This document shows positions 1 to 9,438 of a DNA stretch of 64,000 nt, in pieces. This DNA comes from Sphagnum compactum (Eukaryota; Bryophyta; Sphagnopsida; Sphagnales), in the NCBI GenBank assembly GCA_965153455.1, contig OZ234497.1, positions 13,812,302 through 13,876,301 of the forward strand. Reading direction: 5' to 3'. The position numbers were made by a program, and so were the translations under genes. The notes beneath the pieces were generated by a model, which was not told the origin of the DNA, did not search any database, and was given only the letters and a program-made list of their open reading frames with translations. How positions within the stretch are numbered: the stretch's first letter is position 1; the number at the start of each line of letters is the position of its first letter.

Positions 1-844
1 ATTGGCAAGAGGTGAGCACGAATTGAGTGGACTTGCTGCATACAGCACTCCCTGTACACCTCCAGCTGGTATGTGTGGAGCTGAAAACCAAACACACCCC
101 AGGTCAGGCATGAACACTTTACTTAGGGTTGAAGTAGCCCAGCCCCAGATTTGAGTGCTGCAATCAGGAAACGCATTTTGCTCTCATAAAACCTACCTGG
201 TGTTATTGCCATGAATTTGGTGGCTCCTCCAAAATCTCCCCTCTGATAAGGATAAGAGAAGAATCACCTCTAAGACTTGCAATTCACAAGTTTGTACATG
301 AGAGACTCAGCTGTAGTTTCTAGGGTTTGTCTCTCAGCAGGATGTCAGTCACACTTTCTACGATAAGACCTAACACAAATGTTTTGTTTTTTCAGACCAT
401 ATCCAGCTTCTGAAAACTCTGAACCCCAAAGTTGATGACTTCCAATGCATAGCTTTGGACCAAGTCCAAAAGGCAATCGCTCTACTCTCTCCAATTTTGT
501 ATGAGCTAGGGTCACTAGCCGGCGAGAGAAGAACGAAATTCGGAATTCTGTCCTACTTCTACTGCAGTTACAAAAATCCAGGAAAGGTTTAAAGGCATAT
601 TTGAAAGGCGCAGGAGCAGGAGAGAAGACGAGCACTTGCACTTACCAAAGACGGCCTCCATATCCGGGAAAGCTCTGGACTCGTTTTTGTTTGTGAGGAG
701 CAGAACGGTGGCATTCCCTTTGCCGAGAAGAAGAGTAGTCAGCACAACAATGGAAAGTGCTGCTAAAGAAATCATCACCTCTCTCTTCTGTCTCAAGATC
801 CTGGTCATTACGCCTGCCTCCACTGCCAGCGGCGGCGGCGGCAT
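1..844 (-). CDS. RMR-type PA-TM-RING receptor/E3 ligase, 5' part only (cut by window edge)
   Basis: Two exons are visible. Exon 1 (844 down to 646) encodes 66 residues plus one base. It has a hydrophobic signal or anchor at about residues 23-40, then a segment ending PDMEAVF. It closes at a perfect GTAAGT donor in phase 1. Exon 2 (80 down to the edge) follows a TTTTCAG acceptor and restores the frame, giving APHIPAGGVQGVLYAAS followed by PLNSCSPLAN. This is the protease-associated (PA) domain pattern of plant RMR and animal RNF13-type proteins: D-EA-F-P, then GVLY-A-PL-(N/D)-(A/S)CSPL. In the family, a lumenal PA domain, one membrane span and a cytosolic RING-H2 act in vacuolar cargo sorting or ubiquitination. 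The membrane span and RING lie beyond the window, so membership rests on the PA domain alone. The start could be Met1 (844) or Met13 (808), the latter closer to the hydrophobic stretch. Confidence 0.82.
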
Positions 845-1790
845 GCCTCAATCAATCAATCAATCGCGCAGCCGATACAATACGTGCTGCTCTTCCGCCC
901 GACTTTCCGTTACGGATCGTAATGCGCCTGGGTATCAGACAACAACAACGACAGCACCTGTGTCGCGTGGACAATCGATCTTTCAAACACAGGCGCATAC
1001 TCGATCTAACAATAGTCTGTCAAAGATTTGGATACCTTGCAAAAGCTTAACCCTGAAGGAACACGGAAAGGCCGGAAAGGCCGGCGGCGTTGCGAACATG
1101 CTTCCGCCTTTACAAGAACTGTTTTCTCTCGGTTACTGTTGTGATCTTCAGGAGAACTTTACTCCTGCTCCAAACTTCTTCAAGAGACGGAAAACAGCAT
1201 ATCCTGATCAAAACCATAGCCACGACGCAGAAATGAAATCCCCGAGAGAGAACGACACTGGATCTTGCTGATGGAAAAGTTTTCGTAACGCTAGGGTTTT
1301 GGTTTTAGACCGAACGCAGAGACGATTACGCAAATCGCGCTCAAGCTTCCAAGCACATCCCTGGACCAACAGATTCCAGCGCCCCGCACCGGCCGGAGAA
1401 AGAAGAAAAGGGAGGAAAAAAAATGGAAAAAAAGCTAGATGAAAATAACGCCCCCCCCCCAAGGAGGGAAAAAAATGCCAACTATTGTGGTGCTACGGAA
1501 GAACAAGTAGAGAATATCGAGGATTGCAGCACACACAGAGAGACAGAGACAGAGAAAGAGAGAGTACAAACGAAAGGAGAAAACAGAAACGTTCTCGCGT
1601 CAAGCAGCAACGCAAGAGTAGAGAAGCAGATCGGCCCGCGATCCGCCACAAAACCTGGCAGGGTAGTAGAAAATCCCGACGTTCTGCTCGGCCGCACCCG
1701 GCCGACGTCTGGCTGCCACTGTAGCTCCCCTTCCGGCCTGCCCACGAACTGGCGCTCCGTTTAGCACTCTGCCCGAGTCTCTCACGAGTT
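845..1790. other. Upstream flank of the RMR-type gene
   Basis: This should hold the promoter and 5' UTR of the minus-strand gene. It contains a (GGC) run at about 831-842, an AATC run at about 850-863, a C-run with purine-rich sequence at about 1410-1475, and a GA-rich stretch at about 1540-1565. Several ORFs are open on both strands, but none has recognisable protein features. Confidence 0.5.
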
Positions 1791-2150
1791 TCATCGTTCA
1801 CCTTCGTGCTCCAGTGTGCTCACCTGCCTGCATTCCATAGCCATTTTCTCACTGCTCACAATACACAGTTTCACCGTTCAACTTCGTGCTCCAGCGTGCT
1901 CACCTGCCTGCATTCCATAGACATTTTCTGACTGCACACAATACAGGTTCACCGTTCACCTTCGTGCTCCAACGTGCTCACCTGCCTGCATTCCATAGCC
2001 ATTTTCTCACTGCACACAATACAGGCATTGTGCTTCTGAATTTTTTCCTTTGAATCACATTTTCTTTTGTCTTTCTCACTGCACACAATACAGGCACTGT
2101 GTTTCTCAATTTTTTTCTTTGAATCATATTTTTTTTGTCTGTCTTTCTCA
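1791..2150. repeat. Compound tandem repeat (~79 bp x3, then ~69 bp x2)
   Basis: The block beginning TCA(T/C)CGTTCA(C/A)CTTCGTGCTCC starts near 1791, 1871 and 1949, and each unit runs to ACTGCACACAATACA. From about 2011 a second unit takes over (2011-2079 and 2080-2150): TGCACACAATACAGGCA, then a T-rich stretch with TTTGAATCA. The two families share the TCTCACTGCACACAATACAGG junction, so one probably grew out of the other. The array ends directly before the ATG of the trihelix relic. Confidence 0.85.
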
Positions 2151-2152
2151 CC

Positions 2153-2782
2153 ATGGAACCTTCTCAAGAGCCAAGTTTCCTGACCCAGATGATGATGGGT
2201 TCAAGCTCTTCACTTCCCTTGTTCATTGTGCCTCACACAACACCTCCAGCTCCACCCAAATCCAAGAGAGATTGGAAAGATGATTCTACAACATTGTTGA
2301 TGGATTTGTTTGAGGAGAAGTTTCTTGCCAATAGCATGAACAGCTTGACACAGCAGCAGTGGCAAGAAACTTTATTGAGGATTGAGGAGGCATTTCCATT
2401 GACCCCTCCGCGCACTTGGGTTCAAGTTAAAGTCCAAAGTACATAAAATGCGGATGAAATTTAATCAATTGAAACAGGAGCATGGAGAATCCGGCGCAAG
2501 TCGATGCAAATGGCCATGGTTTGAGCGATGTGTAATGATTTGGGGCAAGACTGCCAAGGCTTGTGGCACTGCTGGAGGCATGGACAATGGTGTGTTCCAA
2601 TTGATTCGGTGGGTGGATCTGCGCCGGAGCCTGTCAACTTGGAGGATACTGAAGAATATGATGCTCCTAATGTGCGCATTTTGTTTGCCTGCCTCCCTTT
2701 CTGCCAGCGAATTTCAAGGAGCAGGCAGGCAGAAGCTAAGGTTTTCATAATCATGTGCGCGACCCAAGAGTTATCCGTGTAA
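2153..2782 (+). pseudogene. Trihelix / Myb-SANT-like DNA-binding protein, frameshifted
   Basis: Three consecutive blocks read like one trihelix-type DNA-binding protein, but in different frames. Block 1 (2153-2443) has DWKDDSTTLLMDLFEEKFL, QQQWQETLLRIEEAFPLTPP and a W-V-VKVQ helix, then stops at TAA. Block 2 (about 2447-2592, +1 frame) continues KMRMKFNQLKQEHGES, then the helix-3 signature CKWPWFERCVMIWGKT and GGMDNG. Block 3 (about 2592-2685, back in the first frame) gives VPIDSVGGSAPEPVNLED and EEYDAPNV. The tryptophan spacing is trihelix-like. The +1 shift falls in ACATAAAATG, next to an A-run. No splice sites explain the changes. A decayed gene or retained gene fragment is most likely; assembly indels or a MITE-linked Myb-like protein are alternatives. 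Confidence 0.6.
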
Positions 2783-2859
2783 AGGAAGAAAAACACAGCA
2801 CCAGAACCCTGAGTTTGGTCATACACAGGGTGAGATTCAAAAAAAAACCTGCAAAAAAG

Positions 2860-3180
2860 TGCACTAGCATTCCACGGGGGATGAAACTCAGAAAACCATC
2901 AATTTTGCTGGTAAACTGAGTTTCATCCTGTCTTTCGTTTTTCATGAGCGCCTCCACTGCCGCTACATATATATTTTCGCTCCTCCTAATTGTACAACTA
3001 CTATAATTAGTCTCGAACTTTTGTGTTGCAGCAGACTGAGTTGCAGCATTCCATATTATATTGAGATTTAATCAATTGTCTTTACTTTGCGGATACCACT
3101 AAAAAGGATACCACTAAAAGAGAGGATAGGGGGTGACGTGAGGGGTGAAGACAGGGTTACTTTACGGATAACTCTAATGC
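2860..3180. repeat. Dispersed repeat, copy 1 (partner at 50.4-50.7 kb)
   Basis: This shares long diverged blocks in the same order with 50.4-50.7 kb: AAACTGAGTTTCATC, GCGCCTCCACTGC, GCTACATATAT, TTGTACAACTA, TGAGATTTAAT, CTTACTTTG(C/T)GGATACCACT and GGATAACT. No coding capacity is seen. The size and AT-rich tail would fit a short non-autonomous element, but no clear ends or target duplications were found. Confidence 0.7.
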
Positions 3181-6100
3181 CCACTTTCCCAAAAGATCTG
3201 GCACCCCCCTTATTTTTCCTGTGATACCTGGTGAGTATCTTCCATATATCATGGGAAAAATGCACCAATCCCATTTGGATTGTTTTGGGTTTCGTTTGTG
3301 GATGAAACTAAACTCAGTGGGGAGTTTTTTTGACCTTTCAATCGATTTTTTTCCCCCTCACCAAACCTAAACCCCTCCAACCTACCTCATTTTCCTTTTT
3401 TTTACTTTAAATTTCTTTTATTAATATATGTAAATATAATTTGTTTTCCGCCATCATCTCCTCCTTTTTCTTTGCTATTGCTTCCATTGCCCCTCTTTCT
3501 TGTCCATCTTTGTTTTTGTTGCTACCGCTCTCACGCCCTCATCGTCAATGCATGTTGTTTCAATGACTATCAATGTCCACCCCCGCTTTGTCTCTCACCT
3601 GCACCCTGCCCTGCCTACTCGCCATCACCACTCACAACCAGCCCACCCACCCACCATGTCAAGTATGTCAATATCACTTTCCTTTTTTAAATTTTTGTTT
3701 TGTTTTGTGAAACAAGAGCAGAAGAAGATGTTAATGATGTTATTGAAGAAAAATGATGTTTTCTTTCTTTTTTTTTCTTTTTTTTTTGGCGGTTTGTGAA
3801 ACAAACACCCAAAAAAAAAAGAACTTGTGAAAATTTATTTTATTTTATTGTCATTTTTGGGGTTTGAAAACAAGAAGGAAAAGAAGAACTAGAAAAAAAA
3901 AGAAGATGATGATGAAAGTGAAATGCAAGGAAGAGAAGCAACAATTATTAAGTTTTCAATTTTGTTACTTTTTTTCATCTTTTTATATTCATGAATCTTT
4001 TTTATATTCCTTTGTGTAGGAGTGAAGAATCATAGATGTTGTGGAAACTCAAGGAGTTGGAGATCTTATTTTCACATTTGTAGATGTTGTTGGTAGGTTT
4101 GAAATATTTTTAGTTAAATTATATTTTAGGACATTTTCAATGGTGGAGTAGAATGTATTATTTTTTTCAAAAGTGTGGGATAACAATGTGTACATCCCAA
4201 GCAAGACTAACGATTAAGTTTTACCCATCCTCCTCTGCATTGGAAAGGAATATTGGGGCTTTTTTGCTGCACAATTCTACACCTCGTTAATGGATGAAAA
4301 ATCGCTACATTTGCAAACAATATATAATTATCATTATGATTATACATGCCATGTGGAGTTTTTTTGCGATTGGTTGATTTTGCCATTTGTCCAAATCAAT
4401 TGCAAGGTTTATAGTTACATGTGTTCGTTACGACTAAACTTTTGTCTTTTGCAATTAAAATAATTATAATCATTTATTTCCAAATTTCTTCTAATGAACC
4501 CTACCCTTAAACCCCACATCCACCCTAAGGTCTAGGAGTAAGGAGTTTAAGGTTAATTAAAGATCAAATTCAAGGGTTATTCATATACCCTACTTGGGTA
4601 TCAACATTTAAATTGTTTTTAAGAAAATTGGTTCTTAATGAATTAGGTGTTAAAGATAGGTAAGCAAAGTAAGATTGGACAAATAGATAAGAAGACTAGA
4701 CATGTAAATAATTTGACAACTAGTTCAAATTTGGACATGAGGTAGAACTTTTTGAATTCTTGTTGTTTTATTTTCAAATAGGGTTTTGGAAGGAAATAGG
4801 GTAGCATTTCTTCTTTGACCTGTTTTTGCTATGTATCATTTTTTTTTGCAAGTTGGTTTTTTTGAAAAAATGCTATTTTTGTGGCAGAATAGGTAGAGGT
4901 ATGTGGAGAAAACTAACAAGAACCAAGGATTTGCATAACAAAATATGGTCAATACTTGCAAATAGAGGACATGTTAATACCGCTAATAATGGAGTTGTAA
5001 ATCAATATGAAAGCTAGTATTTGAAACCTTATTCTAATACTTGTTTCGAGGTCGTTCACATGAAATTAAAGTTAATATTTGCCATAAGGTATCTTAAATT
5101 TGATATTCATAAATTAGGGTATCAACCTGAATAATACCCTAGGTGTTACCTAACCAGTTGTTTGCCTAAAAACCAATTAAAATTTGGTTTGGTTTTGAAC
5201 CAAGGTTTGGTATTCGTCCAACATTAATTTTCATTAGTTTGTTCAACTTTTGTGGTTACAAATTTGCATCCAACAAACCTTTGTCCATTTTACCTTTCTT
5301 TTGTTAGCTTTTTTTTGGCCATGTTATTCAAGATTGTTGATTGAAAATTGTGCAACTTTGATGTTCATCGCTTGTAGATTGGAACTAACCTTTTCATCGG
5401 AAGTGGTGTATTGGCGAGCCTTATAAAGGACATGGCCAAAACAATCCCTTTTAAATGGTGCATGTATCCCCAATTTCTCATTTTTAATATATTTGTCCTA
5501 ATTCATCACTACAAAAATCCATAGTTTTTTTATTATGAAAATTAGTAAAATATAACCAAATTTTGATAATGTTAAATTTGACCAATTAATTATCTTGGAC
5601 AAATCAATTTCACAACCATTTTGACTAAGTGACTTTGATTAGGTCTTTTTTATTGGGTCATTTTTATTTATAATTCAGTGTCTGGGTATCAATTTGTTTT
5701 CTTGGCCAAGTTCAAATGGACCAATTTTTTATGAAAGATTTTGCATTGGAAGACCAAGCTTATGGATATTATGACAATTGACAAAATGCAATTACATTGG
5801 AAACAGCTTAACAACAACAACAATAACAAGGGCCAGAAGTGATGATGAGAAGCAGCAGGAGTTTCCGGAGGGTTTGAAGAGAACAAAAGAGGATGCTCAA
5901 GAAGCTTATATTGTAGTTCATGCTGATGCGAATTCGAATGTCTTAAAAAAATGTTTGGAATTCAATGTTGAGGCAACTACACTCAATGATAACAATATTG
6001 TCTCCCAACATTTCACATTCTTTTGGCCTATATAAAAGAACACTCCGCCTTCTTAAACCCCAAACCCTAGTTTCATCAAGGTGGTGTAAATGAGGGAAGG

Positions 6101-6480
6101 AATATAAGGCTTTAAATATGGAGATAGTGCACCATGTTAATAAATGTGAAAAAATGTTATTGAATCCTTTGCATAGATGACAAGAAGAAGGACTAATGTC
6201 TCTCACATCAAAGAAACAAAAAGACCACTTTTATGGAATATTGTTTGTTCGGTTATGATGACACCCAAATTTTAAGGTATGTAACTTGAGATACCAAGTT
6301 CACAAATAATCAAGTCTTTAAATTTTGATATTCAAGTACGTTATATACATAACCCTTAGGTTTGGTAGGGATCTAAGAGTAGGGAATCTAGGTTTAGATA
6401 AGAGTTAAGGTTAAAGGTGGAGGCATGGTTTAGGTTTAGGGTGTAGGTTGTGTTTAGATTTTAGGTGTAGACTAAAGGCA
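3181..6480. other. AT-rich intergenic spacer
   Basis: Mostly AT-rich sequence with long T and A runs (for example about 3390-3480 and 3760-3900). The ORFs here are short and of low complexity. I see no splice-consistent exons, RNA genes or transposon ends that I can support. Confidence 0.5.
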
Positions 6481-6499
6481 CCCCTTTTACCACATGGGA

Positions 6500-6930
6500 A
6501 TTATAACCTAAGTATGTTGTTTCGAATGTTGATCATGTTTTTGAAGGTGTTGATTATGTTATTGTCGAAGTTCATCATATTGTTGTTATTGGTTGCAAAT
6601 GCTCATCATGTTGTTCTTAGTTGCAAATGTTCATCATGTTGTTGTTGGTTGTTAGTGTTCACCATGTTGTTGTTGAAGTTCATCATGTTATATGCCGGTT
6701 GCAAATGTCCATTGTGTTGTTGTTAGTTGTTGGTGTTTTTCATGTTGCTAATTGTTGGTGTTCATTGCATTGTGGCTTCTACTCATCTTGCTCATTGACA
6801 AACAAATGAGGTACATTGTTCATGTTCATCATGTTTTGAAAAATGTTCATTGTTTTATTGTTAAAGTTTGTCATGTTGTTGCTAATTGAAAATGCTCATT
6901 GTGTTGTTGAAAAGTCATTGCCCTTTGTTA
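6500..6930. repeat. Degenerate GTT/CAT-rich minisatellite
   Basis: Imperfect reiterations of phrases such as TTCATCATGTTGTTGTTGGTTG and TGCAAATG(C/T)TCATCATG, spaced about 30-60 bp apart. One frame stays open and gives repeated CSSCCCWL-like residues, but this is a by-product of the repeat. Before it, about 6350-6470, lies a TTTAGG-rich stretch. Confidence 0.7.
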
Positions 6931-7719
6931 TAAGCAAGTAGATTAATTCTAAAGTCATTAACCATGTGGCCCTTCCACTCACATGGCATATATCATAGAT
7001 TATAGTAAACATTTTGTCTTTTATTATCACTCCTTGCATTTAAAACTAGTACAAGGATCATTACGCTTTGAATGGAACCATATCCATGAACTTAAAGCAA
7101 AAGGAAAAAATGAAAGCAACACCCTTGATCGATGATGATGATTCTAACTTAACTATTGAGTTGAAAACTTTTGCAAAGAACATTAAGGAAGTCATTGGTG
7201 TTATTGAAAAAAAATGATCTATATCTACTTTGTGGACCTTTAAAACATCATAGTTTATTTCTTTTAATGTTTGTGCCCCTATTTCCAAAACATATAATTT
7301 GGCTTTTAAATCGAACTTGAAAAAATGATTCTATAAAGTGACTTCGCTAACCTCATATTGTTGTGCTATATTGTAACACAATAATATCATGTAACAACAT
7401 CTAAACTAAATGAAGTTACAATCCATAGTGTGTGTACATGATTATACAAAGTCATATATGAAATTATATTTAAGCATTGTTAGCATATCTTGATACATAT
7501 GGTACTTGCCACTATGGTTCGATGTCATATGATTCCCAAAATGGAAAGATGAAAAAAAAAAATTCAGAAATAGCCTAGCCAAAAAGATGATAGAATTGAA
7601 TTCTCAAACACCTCCAAAAGAATGACTATTTTAATCACTAATTACCACCTACCTTCTACAAAATCTAATGAACTAGACCAAAAGGACCAGTGAAGAAGAA
7701 AAAGAAACGAAAGAAAGAA
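6931..7719. other. AT-rich intergenic spacer
   Basis: No coding, RNA or repeat feature could be supported here. Confidence 0.45.
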
Positions 7720-8510
7720 GGCAATGGCGACTTAATACCGTTGCCTTCTTCATAGCACCATCACCATAAAAGAAGGCAACGACATTGTTGCCATCACCTT
7801 TTTCTTAGTAAAACCACCGAAAAAGGCTATGGCAGTTGTTGTCACCTTTTTTTGCAGCAAAGCCACCGAAGAAGGTGATGGAAACTATCGTTGTCTTCTT
7901 CTTCTTCTCAAACACAGAGAAGAAGGTGATGGCAGCAAGCTACCATTGCCTTCATCGCTGCAACACCACCAAAGAAGAAGGAAAAGAAGAAGGCGACATC
8001 AGCAGCTGTTGTCGTTACCTTTTTCTACTTTACAACACCACCACAAAAGAAAGCGACAGTAGCAGGTGCCGTCGCCTTCTTCTTCTCTGTAACACCGCCA
8101 CAGAAGAAGGTGGCGGCAACAAGTGCCATCACCTTTTTCGTCTTTGCAACACGACCACAGAAAAAGGCGATGACAACAACTGCCGTTGCCTTCTTCATTT
8201 CTGCAACACTACTAGAGAAGAAGGTGACGACAACTACCGTCGCCTTCTTCTTCTTTGTAACACCACCACAAAAGAAGGCGACGACAATTGTTGCCATTGC
8301 TTTATTCTTTTCTACAACACCACCACAAAAGAAGATGACGACGCATTGTTGTCATCTTCTTCTTTTCAAACACAAAAAAGAAGGCAACGACAACAAGCTG
8401 CCATTGCCTTCTTCGTTACAACACCACCAGAGAAGAAGGCGATGGCAACAAATTACCTTCGCTTTTTTCTTTTCAAACACAAAAAAGAAGGCGACAACAG
8501 CTTCAAAAAA
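7720..8510. repeat. 57-bp tandem repeat array (GAAGAAGGCGACGAC family)
   Basis: A core of ACCACCACA(A/G)AAGAAGGCGA followed by CGACAA, a GCCGTCGCC-like block and TTCTTCTT recurs at about 8040, 8098, 8155, 8212, 8266 and 8323, with looser copies on either side. The spacing is about 57 bp, a multiple of three, so several frames on both strands stay open. They show a 19-residue periodicity (…FF…TPPQKKA… on plus, …FFCGGVTKKKKA… on minus). There is no gene structure around it. I treat the ORFs as by-products. Confidence 0.85.
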
Positions 8511-8765
8511 ATGAAAGAAAGAAAACGATGGCGTCTTCTTCTTTTCAAGAAGAAGAAGAAAAAAAAAAACAAAGAAAAAAAAACCATAGAAAAGAAAAAA
8601 AATGTAGAGAAGGAAGGGGGCTTACTTTTTTTCTCAAAAAAATGAAAGAAAGAAAACGATGGCGTCTTCTTCTTGAAAAGAAGAAGAAGAAAAAAAAAAA
8701 CAAAGAAAAAAAAACCATAGAAAAGAAAAAAAATGTAGAGAAGGAAGGGGGCTTACTTTTTTTCT
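8511..8765. repeat. 131-bp direct duplication
   Basis: The purine-rich unit starting ATGAAAGAAAGAAAACGATGG at 8511 is repeated at 8642, nearly identical through GGGGGCTTACTTTTTTTCTC. The main difference is TTTTCAAGAAG in the first copy against TTGAAAAGAAG in the second. High identity suggests a recent duplication. Confidence 0.9.
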
Positions 8766-9438
8766 CTCGCTTCTGCATTTGGGATGAAGTGCTCCTTTGC
8801 CTTCTCCTCTCCACATTCCTTTAACATTGAGCTGTGCACCCTTCCTCAAACCTTGTGTCTCATGTCTCCTCGAAGCTCTGTGCTACTCAAGCTCGGGAGC
8901 TCTCCTGAGCTCTGGAGATGGAGTGAACGGGAAATGAGGTGAGGGAGGTAGCAGGGGAAGGTAGGTAGGAGGGGGGGAGGTAGGTAGGAAGGGAAAGTTT
9001 TGGGGCAGAGAAGGGGGCTGAAAAATCCCTGGGCAGGGGAAGAGGATGTGTTTTTGGTTCATCCCCAAAACTGCTTGAACGGCCTCATCCTGAACTGGTG
9101 CACTAGTGGCTGCTGGTTCACTCCAGCCCCTGGCTGGTACCTTCCACTGCAGAAGATGCCACTTGCCGAAAACAGGTGCCATGAGGTTCTATGGGCCCAG
9201 GCCCAACTGCTCGAGTGTAAACGTGTAAACCACGGTCCACCCCCCTCAGTCGCTTGGAATTTGGTTGTTAGGGTTTAGGGTTTAGTGGGGTTGTTGTAGA
9301 TTGTATGGAGGGCGCGTTGTTTGTTGCGCACACGAAAGGAATGGTAGAAAGATGAGTGCAAGAAAGAAGTTGCACACCAATTTGGGTTTAGTGATCTGGG
9401 TTTAGATTGGAGTTGCTGTCTGTCTGTTCTGTCTGGCG
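8766..9438 (+). promoter_or_regulatory. Upstream flank of the mTERF gene
   Basis: Higher in GC than the preceding spacer, with a G-rich stretch (about 8925-9010). It probably holds the promoter and 5' UTR of the gene starting at 9439. No convincing TATA box was identified. Confidence 0.45.
9268..9286 (+). promoter_or_regulatory. Telo-box (TTAGGGTTTAGGGTTTAG)
   Basis: Two and a half plant telomere-type units lie about 150 bp upstream of the mTERF start. Telo-boxes near plant transcription starts are known cis elements of genes for translation and organelle biogenesis, which fits an organelle gene-expression factor. The motif is seen directly; its function here is inferred. Confidence 0.55.

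Noticed and set aside
190-237. Exon-like block on the minus strand (acceptor TTATCAG, donor GTAGGT) inside the RMR intron
   Set aside because: Joining it in phase gives a PA domain broken by unrelated residues. Skipping directly to the exon at 80 restores the canonical PA motif. It could still be an alternative exon.
636-1271. 211-residue plus-strand ORF
   Set aside because: Mostly antisense to RMR exon 1 and its flank, with no domain and Ser/Arg/Thr-rich composition.
7829-8645. 269-residue ORF and others over the 57-bp array
   Set aside because: Open on both strands because the period is a multiple of three; low-complexity residues only.
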